Shown one piece after another: positions 9,088 through 18,104 of a stretch of 64,000 nucleotides of DNA. The first letter of the stretch is position 1. Every line of letters starts with the position of its first letter. Source of the stretch: Pseudorhizobium endolithicum (GTDB lineage Bacteria; Pseudomonadota; Alphaproteobacteria; Rhizobiales; Rhizobiaceae); NCBI RefSeq assembly GCF_902153245.2, contig NZ_CABFWF030000015.1:124001-188000 (forward strand), written 5' to 3'. Both the position numbers and the translations under genes were made by a program. The notes under the pieces were generated by a model that saw only the letters and a program-made list of their open reading frames with translations, was not told where the DNA came from and did not search any database.

Positions 9088-9507
9088 ATGATTGAGAATA
9101 AGAAGAAGCCGAATCCGATCGACATCCATGTCGGGAGTCGGATCCGTCTTCGTCGCACCATGCTCGGCATGAGTCAGGAAAAACTCGGAGAGAGCCTGGG
9201 AATCACGTTCCAGCAGATCCAGAAATATGAAAAGGGAACCAACCGCGTCGGTGCGAGCCGCCTGCAGAACATCTCCAGCATTCTCAATGTACCGGTCTCG
9301 TTCTTCTTCGAAGATGCTCCCGGGGAGCAGGGCTCGGTCTCCGGTGGCATGGAAGAGGCGTCGAGCTCCAGCTACGTGGTGGATTTCCTGTCGTCGTCCG
9401 AAGGACTGCAGCTCAACCGGGCGTTCGTGAAGATATCCGATCCCAAGGTGAGGCGGCGTGTGGTCGATCTGGTTAAGGCGCTGGCGGCCGATGCCGACAG
9501 CGAATAA
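9088..9507 (+). CDS. XRE-family transcriptional regulator (PhrR/PraR type)
   Basis: Small DNA-binding protein of 139 residues starting at ATG 9088 (MIENKKKPNPIDIHVG), with AGGA 7 bases upstream. The frame runs back to 9016, but that extension has no homologous look. The Cro/C1 helix-turn-helix is RTMLGMSQEKLGESLGITFQ and onward through KYEKGTNRVGASRL. This protein lies upstream of metK in rhizobia and, as I recall, is PhrR (pH-regulated) in Sinorhizobium and PraR in R. leguminosarum, where it represses quorum-sensing and biofilm genes. The role here is inferred from that resemblance. A strong terminator follows the gene. Confidence 0.87.
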   Translation: MIENKKKPNPIDIHVGSRIRLRRTMLGMSQEKLGESLGITFQQIQKYEKGTNRVGASRLQNISSILNVPVSFFFEDAPGEQGSVSGGMEEASSSSYVVDFLSSSEGLQLNRAFVKISDPKVRRRVVDLVKALAADADSE

Positions 9508-9530
9508 CGGCCGGACATTTTGATCCTGAG

Positions 9531-9553
9531 AGGCGGCGAAAGGCCGCCTTTTT
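9531..9553 (+). terminator. Rho-independent terminator after the XRE regulator
   Basis: A perfect 7-bp stem (AGGCGGC / GCCGCCT) with a 5-base loop GAAAG is followed by a run of five T residues (9549-9553). It lies 24 bases after the regulator stop, so the long operon from the Nfu gene onward ends here and metK is transcribed separately. Confidence 0.9.
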
Positions 9554-9582
9554 CATGCGCCAATCCCCCTGGAACAGTCGAT

Positions 9583-9605
9583 TTGACATATAAAGATATA
9601 TTTAT
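9583..9605 (+). promoter_or_regulatory. Candidate metK promoter element with AT-rich operator-like palindrome
   Basis: TTGACA at 9583-9588 is a good -35 box. It abuts a 16-bp near-palindrome at 9590-9605, ATAAAGATATATTTAT, which differs at one base from the perfect palindrome ATAAAGATATCTTTAT. It lies about 70 bases before metK. The shape and position fit an operator for an ArsR-type SahR regulator, as reported for methionine-cycle genes of Proteobacteria; the regulator assignment is from memory and is an inference. A clear -10 box is not visible at the expected distance. Confidence 0.45.
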
Positions 9606-9672
9606 GTGCTTGTCTTTACGCCGGTGAGACACTAACAGATGAGCTGTATGTTTCTTTGAGGGGAATCCCGAA

Positions 9673-10917
9673 ATGCGCGACAGCTATCTCTTCACAAGTG
9701 AGTCCGTTGCCGAAGGGCATCCCGACAAGGTCTGCGACCGCATCTCCGATGAGATCGTCGATCTCGTCTACCGCGAAGCAGCCAAGACGGGGGCGGATCC
9801 TTGGACAGTGCGCATAGCCTGTGAGACCCTGGCGACGACGAACCGCGTGGTGATCGCCGGAGAGGTCCGTCTGCCCCCCAGCCTCATGAAGAAGGACAAG
9901 GAAGGCCGCGACGTCATCAACCCGTCGAAGTTCAAGTCGGCGGCCCGCAAGGCGATCCGCGACATCGGCTACGAACAGAACGGCTTCAACTGGAAGACGG
10001 CGAAGATCGACGTGCTGCTCCACTCGCAGTCGGCCGACATCGCCCAGGGTGTCGATAGCGCCGCCGACAAGCAGGGGGATGAAGGCGCCGGCGACCAGGG
10101 CATCATGTTCGGTTATGCCTGCAAGGAAACGCCGGATCTCATGCCCGCGCCGATCTACTATTCGCACCGCATCCTCCAGCTTCTCGCGGCGGCCAGGAAG
10201 AAGGGCGACGGCGACGCCGGCAAGCTCGGCCCAGACGCCAAGAGCCAGGTCACCGTCCGTTACGAGAACGGCAAGCCCGCCTGCGTGGATTCCATCGTCC
10301 TGTCCACGCAGCACCTCGATGAGGAGTGGGATTCCAAAAAGGTTCGTTCCGTCGTCGAGCCCTACATTCGCGAGGCCCTGGGCGATCTGAGGATTTCCGA
10401 CGACTGCAAGTGGTACATCAATCCCACCGGCAAGTTCGTAATCGGCGGTCCCGACGGTGACGCCGGCCTGACGGGGCGCAAGATCATCGTGGACACCTAT
10501 GGCGGCGCAGCCCCTCACGGCGGCGGTGCCTTTTCCGGCAAGGACACGACGAAGGTTGATCGTTCGGCCGCCTATGCCGCGCGCTATCTTGCAAAGAACG
10601 TCGTCGCCGCGGGGTTGGCGGATCGGTGCACGATCCAGATCTCCTATGCGATCGGCATTGCCCAGCCGTTGTCGATCTACGTGGATCTCCACGGCACGGG
10701 CAAGGGCGTGAGCGAAGATCAGGTCGAGACGGCGATCCGCAAGGTCATGGATCTGTCGCCGTCCGGTATCCGGCGCCACCTCGATCTGAACAAGCCGATC
10801 TATGCAAAGACGGCAGCCTATGGCCATTTCGGACGCAAGCCCGGCCGTGACGGGTCCTTCTCCTGGGAGAAGGTAGATCTTGTTAAGCCGCTGAAGGAAG
10901 CGCTGAAGGCTGCCTGA
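9673..10917 (+). CDS. metK: S-adenosylmethionine synthetase
   Basis: Makes S-adenosylmethionine from methionine and ATP. The 414-residue protein starts [18 protein letters not shown], with the ATP-binding His in EGHPDK. It contains the signature [12 protein letters not shown] near residue 140 and the second signature [19 protein letters not shown] near 280. It carries two short lysine-rich insertions (around 76-85 and 175-185) that are usual in alphaproteobacterial MetK. GAGGGG lies 10 bases before ATG 9673. The gene has its own upstream region after a terminator and is followed by another hairpin, so it is probably monocistronic or loosely linked to trmB. Confidence 0.97.
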   Translation: MRDSYLFTSESVAEGHPDKVCDRISDEIVDLVYREAAKTGADPWTVRIACETLATTNRVVIAGEVRLPPSLMKKDKEGRDVINPSKFKSAARKAIRDIGYEQNGFNWKTAKIDVLLHSQSADIAQGVDSAADKQGDEGAGDQGIMFGYACKETPDLMPAPIYYSHRILQLLAAARKKGDGDAGKLGPDAKSQVTVRYENGKPACVDSIVLSTQHLDEEWDSKKVRSVVEPYIREALGDLRISDDCKWYINPTGKFVIGGPDGDAGLTGRKIIVDTYGGAAPHGGGAFSGKDTTKVDRSAAYAARYLAKNVVAAGLADRCTIQISYAIGIAQPLSIYVDLHGTGKGVSEDQVETAIRKVMDLSPSGIRRHLDLNKPIYAKTAAYGHFGRKPGRDGSFSWEKVDLVKPLKEALKAA

Positions 10918-10948
10918 TCTGCCTTTACGCCGGCGGCGTTGAAACTAT

Positions 10949-10980
10949 AAAGCGGGTGGCTCTCGAGCCAGCCGCTTTCT
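10949..10980 (+). terminator. Terminator-like hairpin after metK
   Basis: A long inverted repeat at 10949-10978 has arms AAAGCGGGTGGC and GCCAGCCGCTTT with one mismatch, followed by CTG. It lies about 30 bases after the metK stop and before trmB. The U-tract is only the TTT of the stem, so termination may be partial. Confidence 0.6.
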
Positions 10981-11003
10981 GTATTCGCTGAAAGACGAAC
11001 GCA

Positions 11004-11705
11004 ATGAACGATCCGCAGCGCCCGGGCCGGGCGACCGAAGCCTTTTTCGGACGGCGCAAGGGCAAGCCCCTGAGAGAGCGGCAGGCCGAGGGCCTGGCCG
11101 TCACCTTGCCGGAATTGAAGCTCGATCTTGATGCGGCTCCTCCGGTCCCTCTGGCGGGCCTCTTCCCGCTACCGGTTTCGGAGATCCGGCTGGAGATCGG
11201 TTTCGGCGGGGGAGAGCATCTCGTCCATCGCGCCGTCGAAAGCCCCCGGACCGGTTTTATCGGCGTGGAGCCCTTCGTCAATTCGATGGCGAAGCTGCTG
11301 AGCCGGGTTAACGATCTTGGCCTGAAGAACATCCGCGTCTACGACGATGACGCGACCCAGGTGCTCGACTGGCTGCCTGCGGCCTCCGTCAACCGCATCG
11401 ACCTTCTCTACCCCGACCCTTGGCCGAAGCGTAAGCATTGGAAACGGCGCTTCGTATCGCAGGCCAACCTTGAGCGGTTTCATCGGGTGCTGAAGCCGGG
11501 CGGGCTGTTCCTGTTCGCCTCCGACATCGATACCTATGTCAACTGGACGTTGACCCACTGCCGCGACCATGGCGGCTTCGATTGGCTGGCGGAGCAGGCA
11601 TCGGATTGGCTGACGCCCTTTGAGGGCTGGCCGGGCACGCGGTACGAGGCCAAAGCCAGGCGCGAGGGCCGTTCCTCCGCCTACCTCACCTTCCGCAAGG
11701 TATGA
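11004..11705 (+). CDS. trmB: tRNA (guanine-N7-)-methyltransferase TrmB
   Basis: SAM-dependent methyltransferase forming m7G46 in the variable loop of tRNAs. The 233-residue protein shows the SAM-binding [14 protein letters not shown] at about residues 69-82 and the catalytic/substrate motif [18 protein letters not shown] at about 135-152. Downstream, [13 protein letters not shown] is also typical. The length is normal. It follows metK, the enzyme that makes its cofactor, with a hairpin in between. Confidence 0.95.
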   Translation: MNDPQRPGRATEAFFGRRKGKPLRERQAEGLAVTLPELKLDLDAAPPVPLAGLFPLPVSEIRLEIGFGGGEHLVHRAVESPRTGFIGVEPFVNSMAKLLSRVNDLGLKNIRVYDDDATQVLDWLPAASVNRIDLLYPDPWPKRKHWKRRFVSQANLERFHRVLKPGGLFLFASDIDTYVNWTLTHCRDHGGFDWLAEQASDWLTPFEGWPGTRYEAKARREGRSSAYLTFRKV

Positions 11706-11714
11706 AATTTCGTC

Positions 11715-11996
11715 TTAGTGAAGGCTGACGGTCTTCAGGTCGTCCTCGGCCGCCTTGAAGAAGGTGCTGGAGCGATTGTCGGTCAGGAGGATCGGAGTGC
11801 CGTCGGCTCCGAAGAGCGCCCAGAGATCGAGATTGGGATCCATGTCCGGGGCTTCGGGGAAGCACCGCGAGACATCCTCGGAGCTTATCTTGCGAATGTA
11901 GCCCACTTCTCCGGCGCCGAGATGAGCGAGTTCCGATACGGTCAAGCGTGTGTTCGCTTCTTTCAGGAGCATTCCAGCCTCCGACATTGAGGGCAT
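11715..11996 (-). CDS. DUF1150 family protein
   Basis: Short protein of 93 residues from ATG 11996 (a GTG codon lies just before it), with the family-type sequence LTVSELAHLGAGEVGYIRKI followed by DLWALFGADGTPILLTDNR. DUF1150 proteins are small alphaproteobacterial proteins of unknown function usually encoded just downstream of a small heat-shock protein, as here: 21 bases separate it from the hsp20 stop. Co-expression on heat shock is inferred. Its weak ribosome-binding site suggests that translation may be coupled. A start at ATG 11972, which has GGAGG upstream, cannot be excluded. Confidence 0.8.
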   Translation of the reverse strand: MPSMSEAGMLLKEANTRLTVSELAHLGAGEVGYIRKISSEDVSRCFPEAPDMDPNLDLWALFGADGTPILLTDNRSSTFFKAAEDDLKTVSLH

Positions 11997-12017
11997 CACG
12001 ACGATGATGTCGTTGCC

Positions 12018-12446
12018 TTACTCTGAGGCGGAAATGTTAATTTTTCGCACCATCCGGGCGGGCTTGGGGCGGATGAGATCCACCGAAAGAAGGCCATTCC
12101 TGAGGGAGGCGCCGTCGACCTGCATGCCGTCGGCCAGCACGAACACGCGCTGGAACTGCCGGGCTGCGATGCCGCGGTAGAGGTAATCCCGTTCGGGCTG
12201 CTCCAGTTGCCGGCCCCGGATGACGAGCTGGTTCTCCTCGACCGTCACATCGAGCTCGTCCTGGGAGAAGCCCGCTACGGCGACGGTGATCCGCAAGCGC
12301 TCGGGCGCTCCGGAAGCATTTTCCGGAAGCCGCTCGATATTGTAGGGGGGATAGCCGTCATTGGCCTTCGCCAGGCGTTCCAGGGTCTTTTCCATCGTGT
12401 CGAAACCCAGCAGCAGCGGGCTCGCGAACGGCGTGATTCGGCTCAT
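12018..12446 (-). CDS. Small heat-shock protein, Hsp20 family
   Basis: ATP-independent holdase chaperone of the alpha-crystallin type, 142 residues. The N-terminal segment (FDTMEKTLERLAKANDGYPP) precedes the alpha-crystallin domain (about 38-125), with RITVAVAGFSQDELDVTVEE, a VIRGRQ strand and the conserved GIAARQFQRVFVLADGMQV. The C-terminus is short. This class resembles rhizobial HspL/IbpA-like proteins. Its upstream region contains a sigma-32-like promoter and a short leader that may be a ROSE-type RNA thermometer. DUF1150 follows in the same operon. Confidence 0.92.
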   Translation of the reverse strand: MSRITPFASPLLLGFDTMEKTLERLAKANDGYPPYNIERLPENASGAPERLRITVAVAGFSQDELDVTVEENQLVIRGRQLEQPERDYLYRGIAARQFQRVFVLADGMQVDGASLRNGLLSVDLIRPKPARMVRKINISASE

Positions 12447-12505
12447 CTGACAGTCCTTGTGAAGCGACCATGATCCCGGCCCGCGAAGGCGCCGTATCCA
12501 ACGGC
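12447..12505 (-). promoter_or_regulatory. Possible ROSE-type RNA thermometer in the hsp20 leader
   Basis: Reading the minus strand, the leader first forms a perfect hairpin at 12505-12491 (GCCGT, 5-base loop, ACGGC). It then has TCGCT, matching the U(U/C)GCU anti-Shine-Dalgarno consensus of ROSE elements, 5 bases before AGGA, the ribosome-binding site of hsp20. ROSE thermometers control many rhizobial small heat-shock genes. This leader is short (about 55 bases) compared with known ROSE elements (about 60-110), so the call is tentative. Confidence 0.4.
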
Positions 12506-12506
12506 A

Positions 12507-12535
12507 ATATGGGAATGTCCGGCTGCGAGCGCAAG
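12507..12535 (-). promoter_or_regulatory. Sigma-32 (RpoH)-like promoter of hsp20
   Basis: On the minus strand CTTGCG (12535-12530) and CCCATAT (12513-12507) are separated by 16 bases. This fits the heat-shock pattern CTTGAA-N13-17-CCCATNT. It lies about 60 bases upstream of the hsp20 start. Confidence 0.6.
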
Positions 12536-12615
12536 CGCGACGGACGTCTGATCCATTGCCTCTCGCTACGGAGCCGTGTAGCTAGGCGCCCGAGCCAACA
12601 ATGTGGGAATCTGCC

Positions 12616-13560
12616 ATGGCGCAGCGCAGGAAGATCATCATCGATACGGATCCGGGTCAGGATGACGCCGCGGCCATCATGCTGGCGTTTGCGAGCCCGG
12701 ACGAGCTCGAGGTGCTCGGGCTCTGTGCGGTAGCGGGCAATGTGCCCTTGTCCCTGACCAGCCGGAACGTGAGGATCGTCTGCGAACTCTGCGGGCGCCA
12801 GGACATGCCCGTCTACGAGGGCGCGAAGCATCCGATCCTGCGCAAGCAGGTGACGGCGGAACATGTGCATGGCCGGACCGGCCTGGACGGGGCGGAACTG
12901 CCGGAGCCGACGATGACGGTAGAGCCGCAGCATGCGGTGGATTTCATCGTCGAGACGGTGATGCGGGAGCCCGCCGGCAGCGTGACGCTCTGCACGCTCG
13001 GGCCTCTGACGAACGTTGCGCTGGCGCTTCAGATGCAGCCTGCGATCGCGGGGCGCGTCCGGGAACTTGTGATGATGGGGGGCGGCTTCTTCGAGGGCGG
13101 CAACATCACGCCGGCTGCGGAATTCAACATCTACGTCGATCCGGAAGCGGCGGCAGCCGTGTTCGCTTCAGGCATCCCGATCGTGATGATGCCGCTCGAC
13201 GTCACCCACCAGCTTCTTACCCGCAAGGACCGTGTCGCGAGGATCGCCGCTCTGGGCACGCGGCCGGCGCAGGTCCTCGTCGATTGGCTCGCCTTTTTCG
13301 AACGCTTTGACGAGGAAAAATACGGTTCCGACGGCGGGCCGCTCCATGACCCGACGGTGATCGCCTATCTCCTGAAGCCGGACCTCTTCTCCGGCCGTCA
13401 CTGCAATGTCGAAATCGAGACGCAGTCCGATCTGACTGTTGGGATGACGGTCGTCGATTGGTGGCGGGTTTCGGGACGCAAGCCGAATGCCATGGTCATG
13501 CGGAACGTCGACGCCGATGGCTTCTTCGACCTGCTGACGGAAAGGGTCGGCCGTCTTTAG
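12616..13560 (+). CDS. Nucleoside hydrolase (inosine-uridine preferring family)
   Basis: Hydrolyses the N-glycosidic bond of ribonucleosides to a base and ribose. From ATG 12616 (MAQRRKIIIDTDPGQDD) the protein has 314 residues; an in-frame ATG at 12601 would add five. The Ca-binding signature DTDPGQDDAAAI lies at residues 9-20, and other Ca or ribose ligands are in GPLTNVALAL, AEFNIYVDPEAA and the C-terminal HDPTVIAYLL. The base preference cannot be told from sequence. The convergent neighbour is a ribokinase with stop codons overlapping by four bases, which makes biochemical sense because it would phosphorylate the released ribose. Confidence 0.92.
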   Translation: MAQRRKIIIDTDPGQDDAAAIMLAFASPDELEVLGLCAVAGNVPLSLTSRNVRIVCELCGRQDMPVYEGAKHPILRKQVTAEHVHGRTGLDGAELPEPTMTVEPQHAVDFIVETVMREPAGSVTLCTLGPLTNVALALQMQPAIAGRVRELVMMGGGFFEGGNITPAAEFNIYVDPEAAAAVFASGIPIVMMPLDVTHQLLTRKDRVARIAALGTRPAQVLVDWLAFFERFDEEKYGSDGGPLHDPTVIAYLLKPDLFSGRHCNVEIETQSDLTVGMTVVDWWRVSGRKPNAMVMRNVDADGFFDLLTERVGRL

Positions 13561-14456
13561 AGACGGGCGGCAACCTCCGCCGCCGTCGGAATGGAAGGTT
13601 GTGCGCCCGGCTTGAGGCAGGCGAGGGAGCCGGCGACGGCAGCGCGGCGCAACATGTCGTCGAACGCCAGTCCCGCATCCAGCCCGGCAGCCAGATAGCC
13701 GCAGAACGTATCGCCGGCGCCAACCGTATCGACCGGCTGGATCTCCAGACCCCGAGCACGGTGCAACCGGCCGTCCTGCGCGGCGATGACGCCCTCGGCG
13801 CCAAGGGTGACGATGAAGGTCTGTCCCGTCTGCGCGTTCATCGTCTGCAGCGCGTCTTCGCGCTCCGCAGGCTGCAGGTCCGCCCGGCCCGTCAGGAGCT
13901 CGAATTCGGTCTCGTTGGCGATGACCACGTCCGCAAGCCTTGCCAGCCTTGCGGCCTCCGCAGTAATAGGCGCGGTGTTCAGGATGGAACTGACGCCCTT
14001 CGCCTTTGCTACCTGCAAGGCAGCCTCCACCGCAGCGGCGGGTACCTCGAGTTGGAGCATCAGCACATCACCCTGCGACATGGCCTCGACCGCCGCGCGA
14101 GCCTGCTGCTCGTCGAGGGTTCCATTCGCGCCCGCGACCACGGCGATCATGTTCTCACCGGTACCGCCGACCAGGATGAGAGCGGTGCCGGTCGGACCCT
14201 CCACACGGCGGATGGCGGATAGATCGACGCCTGCCTGATCAAGGAGCGCGAGCGCCGGCTCCGCGAACTCGTCCCTGCCCACCGCGGCCGCCATGCGCAC
14301 GCCATTTCCGGCACGCCGTGCCGCCAGCGCCTGGTTGGCGCCCTTGCCCCCGGCGGCCGTGGCGAAACTGTTGCCGGCAACCGTCTCACCCGGCTCGGGC
14401 AGGCGGTCGGTGGTTGCGATGAGGTCCATGTTGATGGAGCCGAGGACGGTGATCAT
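13557..14456 (-). CDS. rbsK: Ribokinase
   Basis: PfkB-family kinase converting ribose to ribose 5-phosphate, 299 residues from ATG 14456 (MITVLGSINMDLIATTDRLP). The frame extends upstream to 14513, but the true N-terminus is marked by the ribokinase strand GSINMDL and the GGKGANQALAARR sugar-binding motif at about residues 36-48. The C-terminal PfkB signature VDTVGAGDTFCGYLAAGLD includes the catalytic Asp of GAGD. It faces the nucleoside hydrolase tail to tail. No ribose ABC transporter is beside it, so salvage of nucleoside-derived ribose is the likely role. Confidence 0.92.
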   Translation of the reverse strand: MITVLGSINMDLIATTDRLPEPGETVAGNSFATAAGGKGANQALAARRAGNGVRMAAAVGRDEFAEPALALLDQAGVDLSAIRRVEGPTGTALILVGGTGENMIAVVAGANGTLDEQQARAAVEAMSQGDVLMLQLEVPAAAVEAALQVAKAKGVSSILNTAPITAEAARLARLADVVIANETEFELLTGRADLQPAEREDALQTMNAQTGQTFIVTLGAEGVIAAQDGRLHRARGLEIQPVDTVGAGDTFCGYLAAGLDAGLAFDDMLRRAAVAGSLACLKPGAQPSIPTAAEVAARL

Positions 14457-14509
14457 GCTGCGGGTCTCTCTGCGTCGTCCGGAGTAGGTGGCGACACTGC
14501 CCGAGCCAG

Positions 14510-15712
14510 TCACTCCTCGTCAACCACCCGCAGTTTCAGGAGGCCGGTGCGGCTCTCTACCGCGTGCGGCTTGTCGTGTCCCACGCTTCGCGGAGCCTCG
14601 GCGGCTTGTTCGAGCTCCAGCGCGCCGATCCTGGCGCCGCGCCGGACAAGCTTGTCCGAGGAGGTGAGGATCTGTTCCACGTCGCGCTGTGCGGCAAGAA
14701 AATGCCCCTGCAGCTTGCGGGTCCTGTCGTCGAGCCGTGCCAGGTCTTCCATCAGCAGCGCCACTTCGCCCTGGATCAGGTGCGCCTGCTCGCGCATGCG
14801 CTGGTCCTTGAGGACGGCCTGGATGACCTGGATCGACAGCATCAGCAGCGACGGAGAGACGATGACGACCCGCGACCGCTGCGCCCTCTGGATCACCGCA
14901 TCGAAATGCTCGTGAATCTCCGCAAAGATCGATTCCGACGGCACGAACAGGAAGGCCATCTCCTGCGTCTCGCCGTTGATCAGGTACTTCTCCGAAATGT
15001 CGCGGATGTGGACCTCCAGGTCGCGTCGGAACTGCGCCGCGGCGGCCTTTCTCCCTTCCGGCGCCACGGTCTCCCGAAACGCATTCCATGCTTCCAGCGG
15101 AAACTTCGCGTCGATCACCAGCGGCGGTGCGCCGTTGGGCATCCGCACGAGGCAGTCCGGCCGCTTGCCATTGGAGAGCTGGCCCTGGAATTCATAGGCG
15201 CCGATGGGCAGGCCGTCGGCGATGATCGCCTCCATTCGGCCCTGGCCGAAGGCGCCGCGGGTCTGCTTGTTCGAAAGGATCGCCTGCAGCCCGACCACGT
15301 CCTTCGCCAGCGTCTGGATGTTGTTCTGCGCCGCGTCGATAACGGCCAGCCGCTCCTGCAGGAGGCGAAGGTTCTCGTGCGTCGATTTCGTCTGCTCCGT
15401 GATCGTGCTGCCGAGCCGTTGGCTCATGCCGTCAAGCCGCTGGTTCACCGCCTGGTTCAGTTCCGATTGACGCTGCGACAAGGTTTCGGCCATGGTGGCG
15501 ATACGCCCCTGCATCTCCGCTTGGCTCCGCATCAGTTCGGCCAGCCGCGCTTCCGACTGCGTGGCCTGCCGCGCCAGCTCGGCGCCTCTCCGCTGCGACG
15601 AAACGACGAGGTAGAACGCAATCGCGGCGAGTGCTGCCGTGCCCAAAGCTAGAAGCCAGAACGTTTCGGGATGGAGTCCGAGGGTGCGGAAGAGGGAGGT
15701 AGAGCTATCCAT
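14510..15712 (-). CDS. rmuC: DNA recombination protein RmuC
   Basis: Predicted membrane-tethered nuclease-like protein that limits inversions and other rearrangements at short inverted repeats. The 400-residue protein has one N-terminal transmembrane helix (about 17-38, FWLLALGTAALAAIAFYLVV), a long coiled coil (about 40-125), then the RmuC domain (about 145-360) with GQGRMEAIIADGLP, PDCLVRMPNG and VIDAKFPLEAWNAF, whose D..K pair fits a restriction-endonuclease-like core. The length matches alphaproteobacterial RmuC. It is divergent from def; the two starts are only about 120 bases apart. Confidence 0.93.
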   Translation of the reverse strand: MDSSTSLFRTLGLHPETFWLLALGTAALAAIAFYLVVSSQRRGAELARQATQSEARLAELMRSQAEMQGRIATMAETLSQRQSELNQAVNQRLDGMSQRLGSTITEQTKSTHENLRLLQERLAVIDAAQNNIQTLAKDVVGLQAILSNKQTRGAFGQGRMEAIIADGLPIGAYEFQGQLSNGKRPDCLVRMPNGAPPLVIDAKFPLEAWNAFRETVAPEGRKAAAAQFRRDLEVHIRDISEKYLINGETQEMAFLFVPSESIFAEIHEHFDAVIQRAQRSRVVIVSPSLLMLSIQVIQAVLKDQRMREQAHLIQGEVALLMEDLARLDDRTRKLQGHFLAAQRDVEQILTSSDKLVRRGARIGALELEQAAEAPRSVGHDKPHAVESRTGLLKLRVVDEE

Positions 15713-15834
15713 TGCTCCACCCTAGCAGAATTCGCTGCGGCGAAAAGATCAAAAGGTGAACATATAAGGGGCCCGTGACGGACTTGGCCTACCTCTCCTG
15801 TTCCATCGGCAAAAAAGATGCGCTATGGGAGGCC

Positions 15835-16350
15835 ATGACGATCAAGCCCCTTATCATTCTTCCCGACCCGGTCCTGCGTCAGGTTTCTAAGCCAGTCGAA
15901 CAGGTCGATTCTGAAATCACCCGCCTCGCAGATGACATGCTGGAAACGATGTACGATGCGCCCGGCATCGGGCTGGCGGCCATCCAGATCGGCGTCCCGC
16001 GCCGCCTGCTGGTGATCGACGTCTCCAAGGAGGACGAAGAGAACAAGCCGATGGTCTTCATCAACCCGGAAATCGTCGGAGCCTCCGACGAGCGTTCGAC
16101 CTACGAAGAAGGCTGCCTCTCCATTCCCGATTACTATGCGGAAGTGGAGCGCCCTGCGATGGTGGCGGTCAGCTATGTCGACCGCGAGGGGAAACAGCAG
16201 ACGATACAGGCGGATGGCCTGCTGGCGACCTGCCTGCAGCACGAGATCGACCATCTCAATGGCGTGCTCTTCATCGACCACATCTCGCGGCTGAAGCGAG
16301 AGATGGTGATCAAGAAGTTCACCAAGGCCGCCCGTTCTCGCGCAGTGTAG
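15835..16350 (+). CDS. def: Peptide deformylase
   Basis: Metalloenzyme removing the formyl group from nascent protein N-termini. From ATG 15835 ([16 protein letters not shown]) it has 171 residues; a GTG at 15775 in the same frame would add 20 unrelated residues. All three motifs are present: [18 protein letters not shown] (metal Cys) and QHEIDHLNG (metal His residues and catalytic Glu). GGAGG lies very close before the start (2-base spacer), which may weaken initiation. It begins the def-fmt-truA operon. Confidence 0.95.
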   Translation: MTIKPLIILPDPVLRQVSKPVEQVDSEITRLADDMLETMYDAPGIGLAAIQIGVPRRLLVIDVSKEDEENKPMVFINPEIVGASDERSTYEEGCLSIPDYYAEVERPAMVAVSYVDREGKQQTIQADGLLATCLQHEIDHLNGVLFIDHISRLKREMVIKKFTKAARSRAV

Positions 16351-16410
16351 TAAGTCCAGGGCCGGGCGGAAAGCTCTCCTCCGCGGGCGGCAAGTGCAGA
16401 CAGGATCGCG

Positions 16411-17346
16411 ATGAGCCTTCGCATCATCTTCATGGGAACGCCGGAGTTCTCGGTCCCGACGCTTCGCGCGCTGAAGGAGGCGGGCCATGAGATCGTCGCG
16501 GTCTACAGCCAGCCGCCGCGTCCGGGCGGACGCCGCGGCCTCGACCTGCAGAAGTCCCCGGTCCACCAGGCGACAGAGCTCCTCGGTATCCCCGTCCATA
16601 CTCCGGTGAACTTCAAGGACGACGCGGACCGGGCGCAATTCCGGTCCCTGAACGCCGATGTTGCGGTGGTTGTCGCCTATGGCCTGCTTCTGCCCGAGGC
16701 GATCCTGAGCGGTACCCGGCTCGGCTGCTATAACGGCCACGCCTCGCTCCTGCCGCGTTGGCGGGGAGCGGCCCCGATCCAGCGGGCGATCATGGCCGGT
16801 GACAGAAAAACCGGCATGATGATCATGAAGATGGAAAAGGGGCTCGACACGGGACCCGTCGCGCTTACCCGCGAAGTGGAGATTGGGGAGAACGCCACTG
16901 CTGGCGAGCTCCATGACCAGCTGATGCTGATTGGCGCCCGCGCCATGGTGGAAGCGATGGAATGCCTCGAGGCTGGGGACCTGCCGCTGACGCCTCAGCC
17001 GGAGGAGGGCGTCCTGTACGCCGCCAAGATCGACAAGAGCGAGACCCGCATCGATTTCTCCCGGCCCGCTATCGAGGTGCACAACCGCATCCGTGGTCTC
17101 TCGCCTTTTCCCGGCGCCTGGTTCGAGGCCGAGATCAACGGCCGCGCCGAGCGGATCAAGGTCCTTCTCTCGGCAGTATCTGAAGGGGGAGGCGAGGCAG
17201 GAACCGTGCTGGACGACAATCTGACGGTCGCCTGCGGCAGCGGCGCCGTGCGGCTCACCCGCCTGCAGAAGGCGGGCGGAAAGCCTCTCGCCGCAGCCGA
17301 CTTCCTGCGTGGTACGCCGCTGCCCGCCGGCACGAGGCTCGGCTGA
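16411..17346 (+). CDS. fmt: Methionyl-tRNA formyltransferase
   Basis: Transfers a formyl group from 10-formyl-THF to initiator Met-tRNA. The 311-residue protein starts [18 protein letters not shown], with the catalytic Asn/His/Asp region [20 protein letters not shown] and the folate loop characteristic of the family. The C-terminal OB-like domain recognises tRNA (about 205-305). It is functionally paired with def upstream and overlaps truA by one base downstream. Confidence 0.97.
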   Translation: MSLRIIFMGTPEFSVPTLRALKEAGHEIVAVYSQPPRPGGRRGLDLQKSPVHQATELLGIPVHTPVNFKDDADRAQFRSLNADVAVVVAYGLLLPEAILSGTRLGCYNGHASLLPRWRGAAPIQRAIMAGDRKTGMMIMKMEKGLDTGPVALTREVEIGENATAGELHDQLMLIGARAMVEAMECLEAGDLPLTPQPEEGVLYAAKIDKSETRIDFSRPAIEVHNRIRGLSPFPGAWFEAEINGRAERIKVLLSAVSEGGGEAGTVLDDNLTVACGSGAVRLTRLQKAGGKPLAAADFLRGTPLPAGTRLG

Positions 17347-18101
17347 TGCCGCGATTCCGCATGACGGTCGAATATGACGGTACCGCCTATGTCGGCTGGC
17401 AGATGCAGGAGAACGGCCATTCGGTCCAGGCTGCGCTGCAGAACGGCATCCTCTCGTTGACGGGAGAGACCGTCTCGATCCGCGGTGCCGGCCGCACGGA
17501 TTCCGGCGTCCATGCGATCGGTCAGGTCATCCATGCGGACCTCTCGCGCGATTGGAAGCCCTATACGCTCCGCAACGCCCTCAACGCCCATCTGGGGATG
17601 GCCGGTGAGAAGGTGGCGATCGTCGATGTGACGGCGGTGGGTGATGAGTTCGACGCTCGGTTCTCGGCGATCAAGCGCCACTACCTCTACCGCATCATCA
17701 ACCGGCCGGCACCGCTGGCGCTGGAGGCGAAGCGCGCCTGGTGGGTGCCGAAGCCGCTGGATCACGAGGCCATGCATGCGGCGGCGCAGATGCTGGTGGG
17801 CCACCACGACTTCACCACCTTCCGCTCCGCCCATTGCCAGGCGACGAGCCCCGTGAGGACCCTGGATCGGCTGGATGTGACGCGACAGGCAGACGTGATC
17901 GAGATCCGTGCTTCGGCCCAGAGCTTCCTGCACAACCAGATACGATCCTTCGCAGGCACCCTGAAGCTCGCGGGTGAGGGGAAGATGAGCCCGGAGGATG
18001 TGCGCGCAGCGCTGGAGGCGAGGGATCGCAAGGAATGCGGCCCCGTGGCGCCTCCGGAAGGTCTCTACTTCATGAAGGTCGACTATCCAGGCGAAGGCTG
18101 A
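17346..18101 (+). CDS. truA: tRNA pseudouridine(38-40) synthase TruA
   Basis: Forms pseudouridine in the anticodon stem-loop at positions 38-40. The 251-residue protein starts [19 protein letters not shown] and has the catalytic aspartate in [15 protein letters not shown]. Later family motifs are [12 protein letters not shown] and [13 protein letters not shown]. The ATG overlaps the TGA of fmt by one base (TGATG), indicating translational coupling. Confidence 0.97.
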   Translation: MPRFRMTVEYDGTAYVGWQMQENGHSVQAALQNGILSLTGETVSIRGAGRTDSGVHAIGQVIHADLSRDWKPYTLRNALNAHLGMAGEKVAIVDVTAVGDEFDARFSAIKRHYLYRIINRPAPLALEAKRAWWVPKPLDHEAMHAAAQMLVGHHDFTTFRSAHCQATSPVRTLDRLDVTRQADVIEIRASAQSFLHNQIRSFAGTLKLAGEGKMSPEDVRAALEARDRKECGPVAPPEGLYFMKVDYPGEG

Positions 18102-18104
18102 CCG

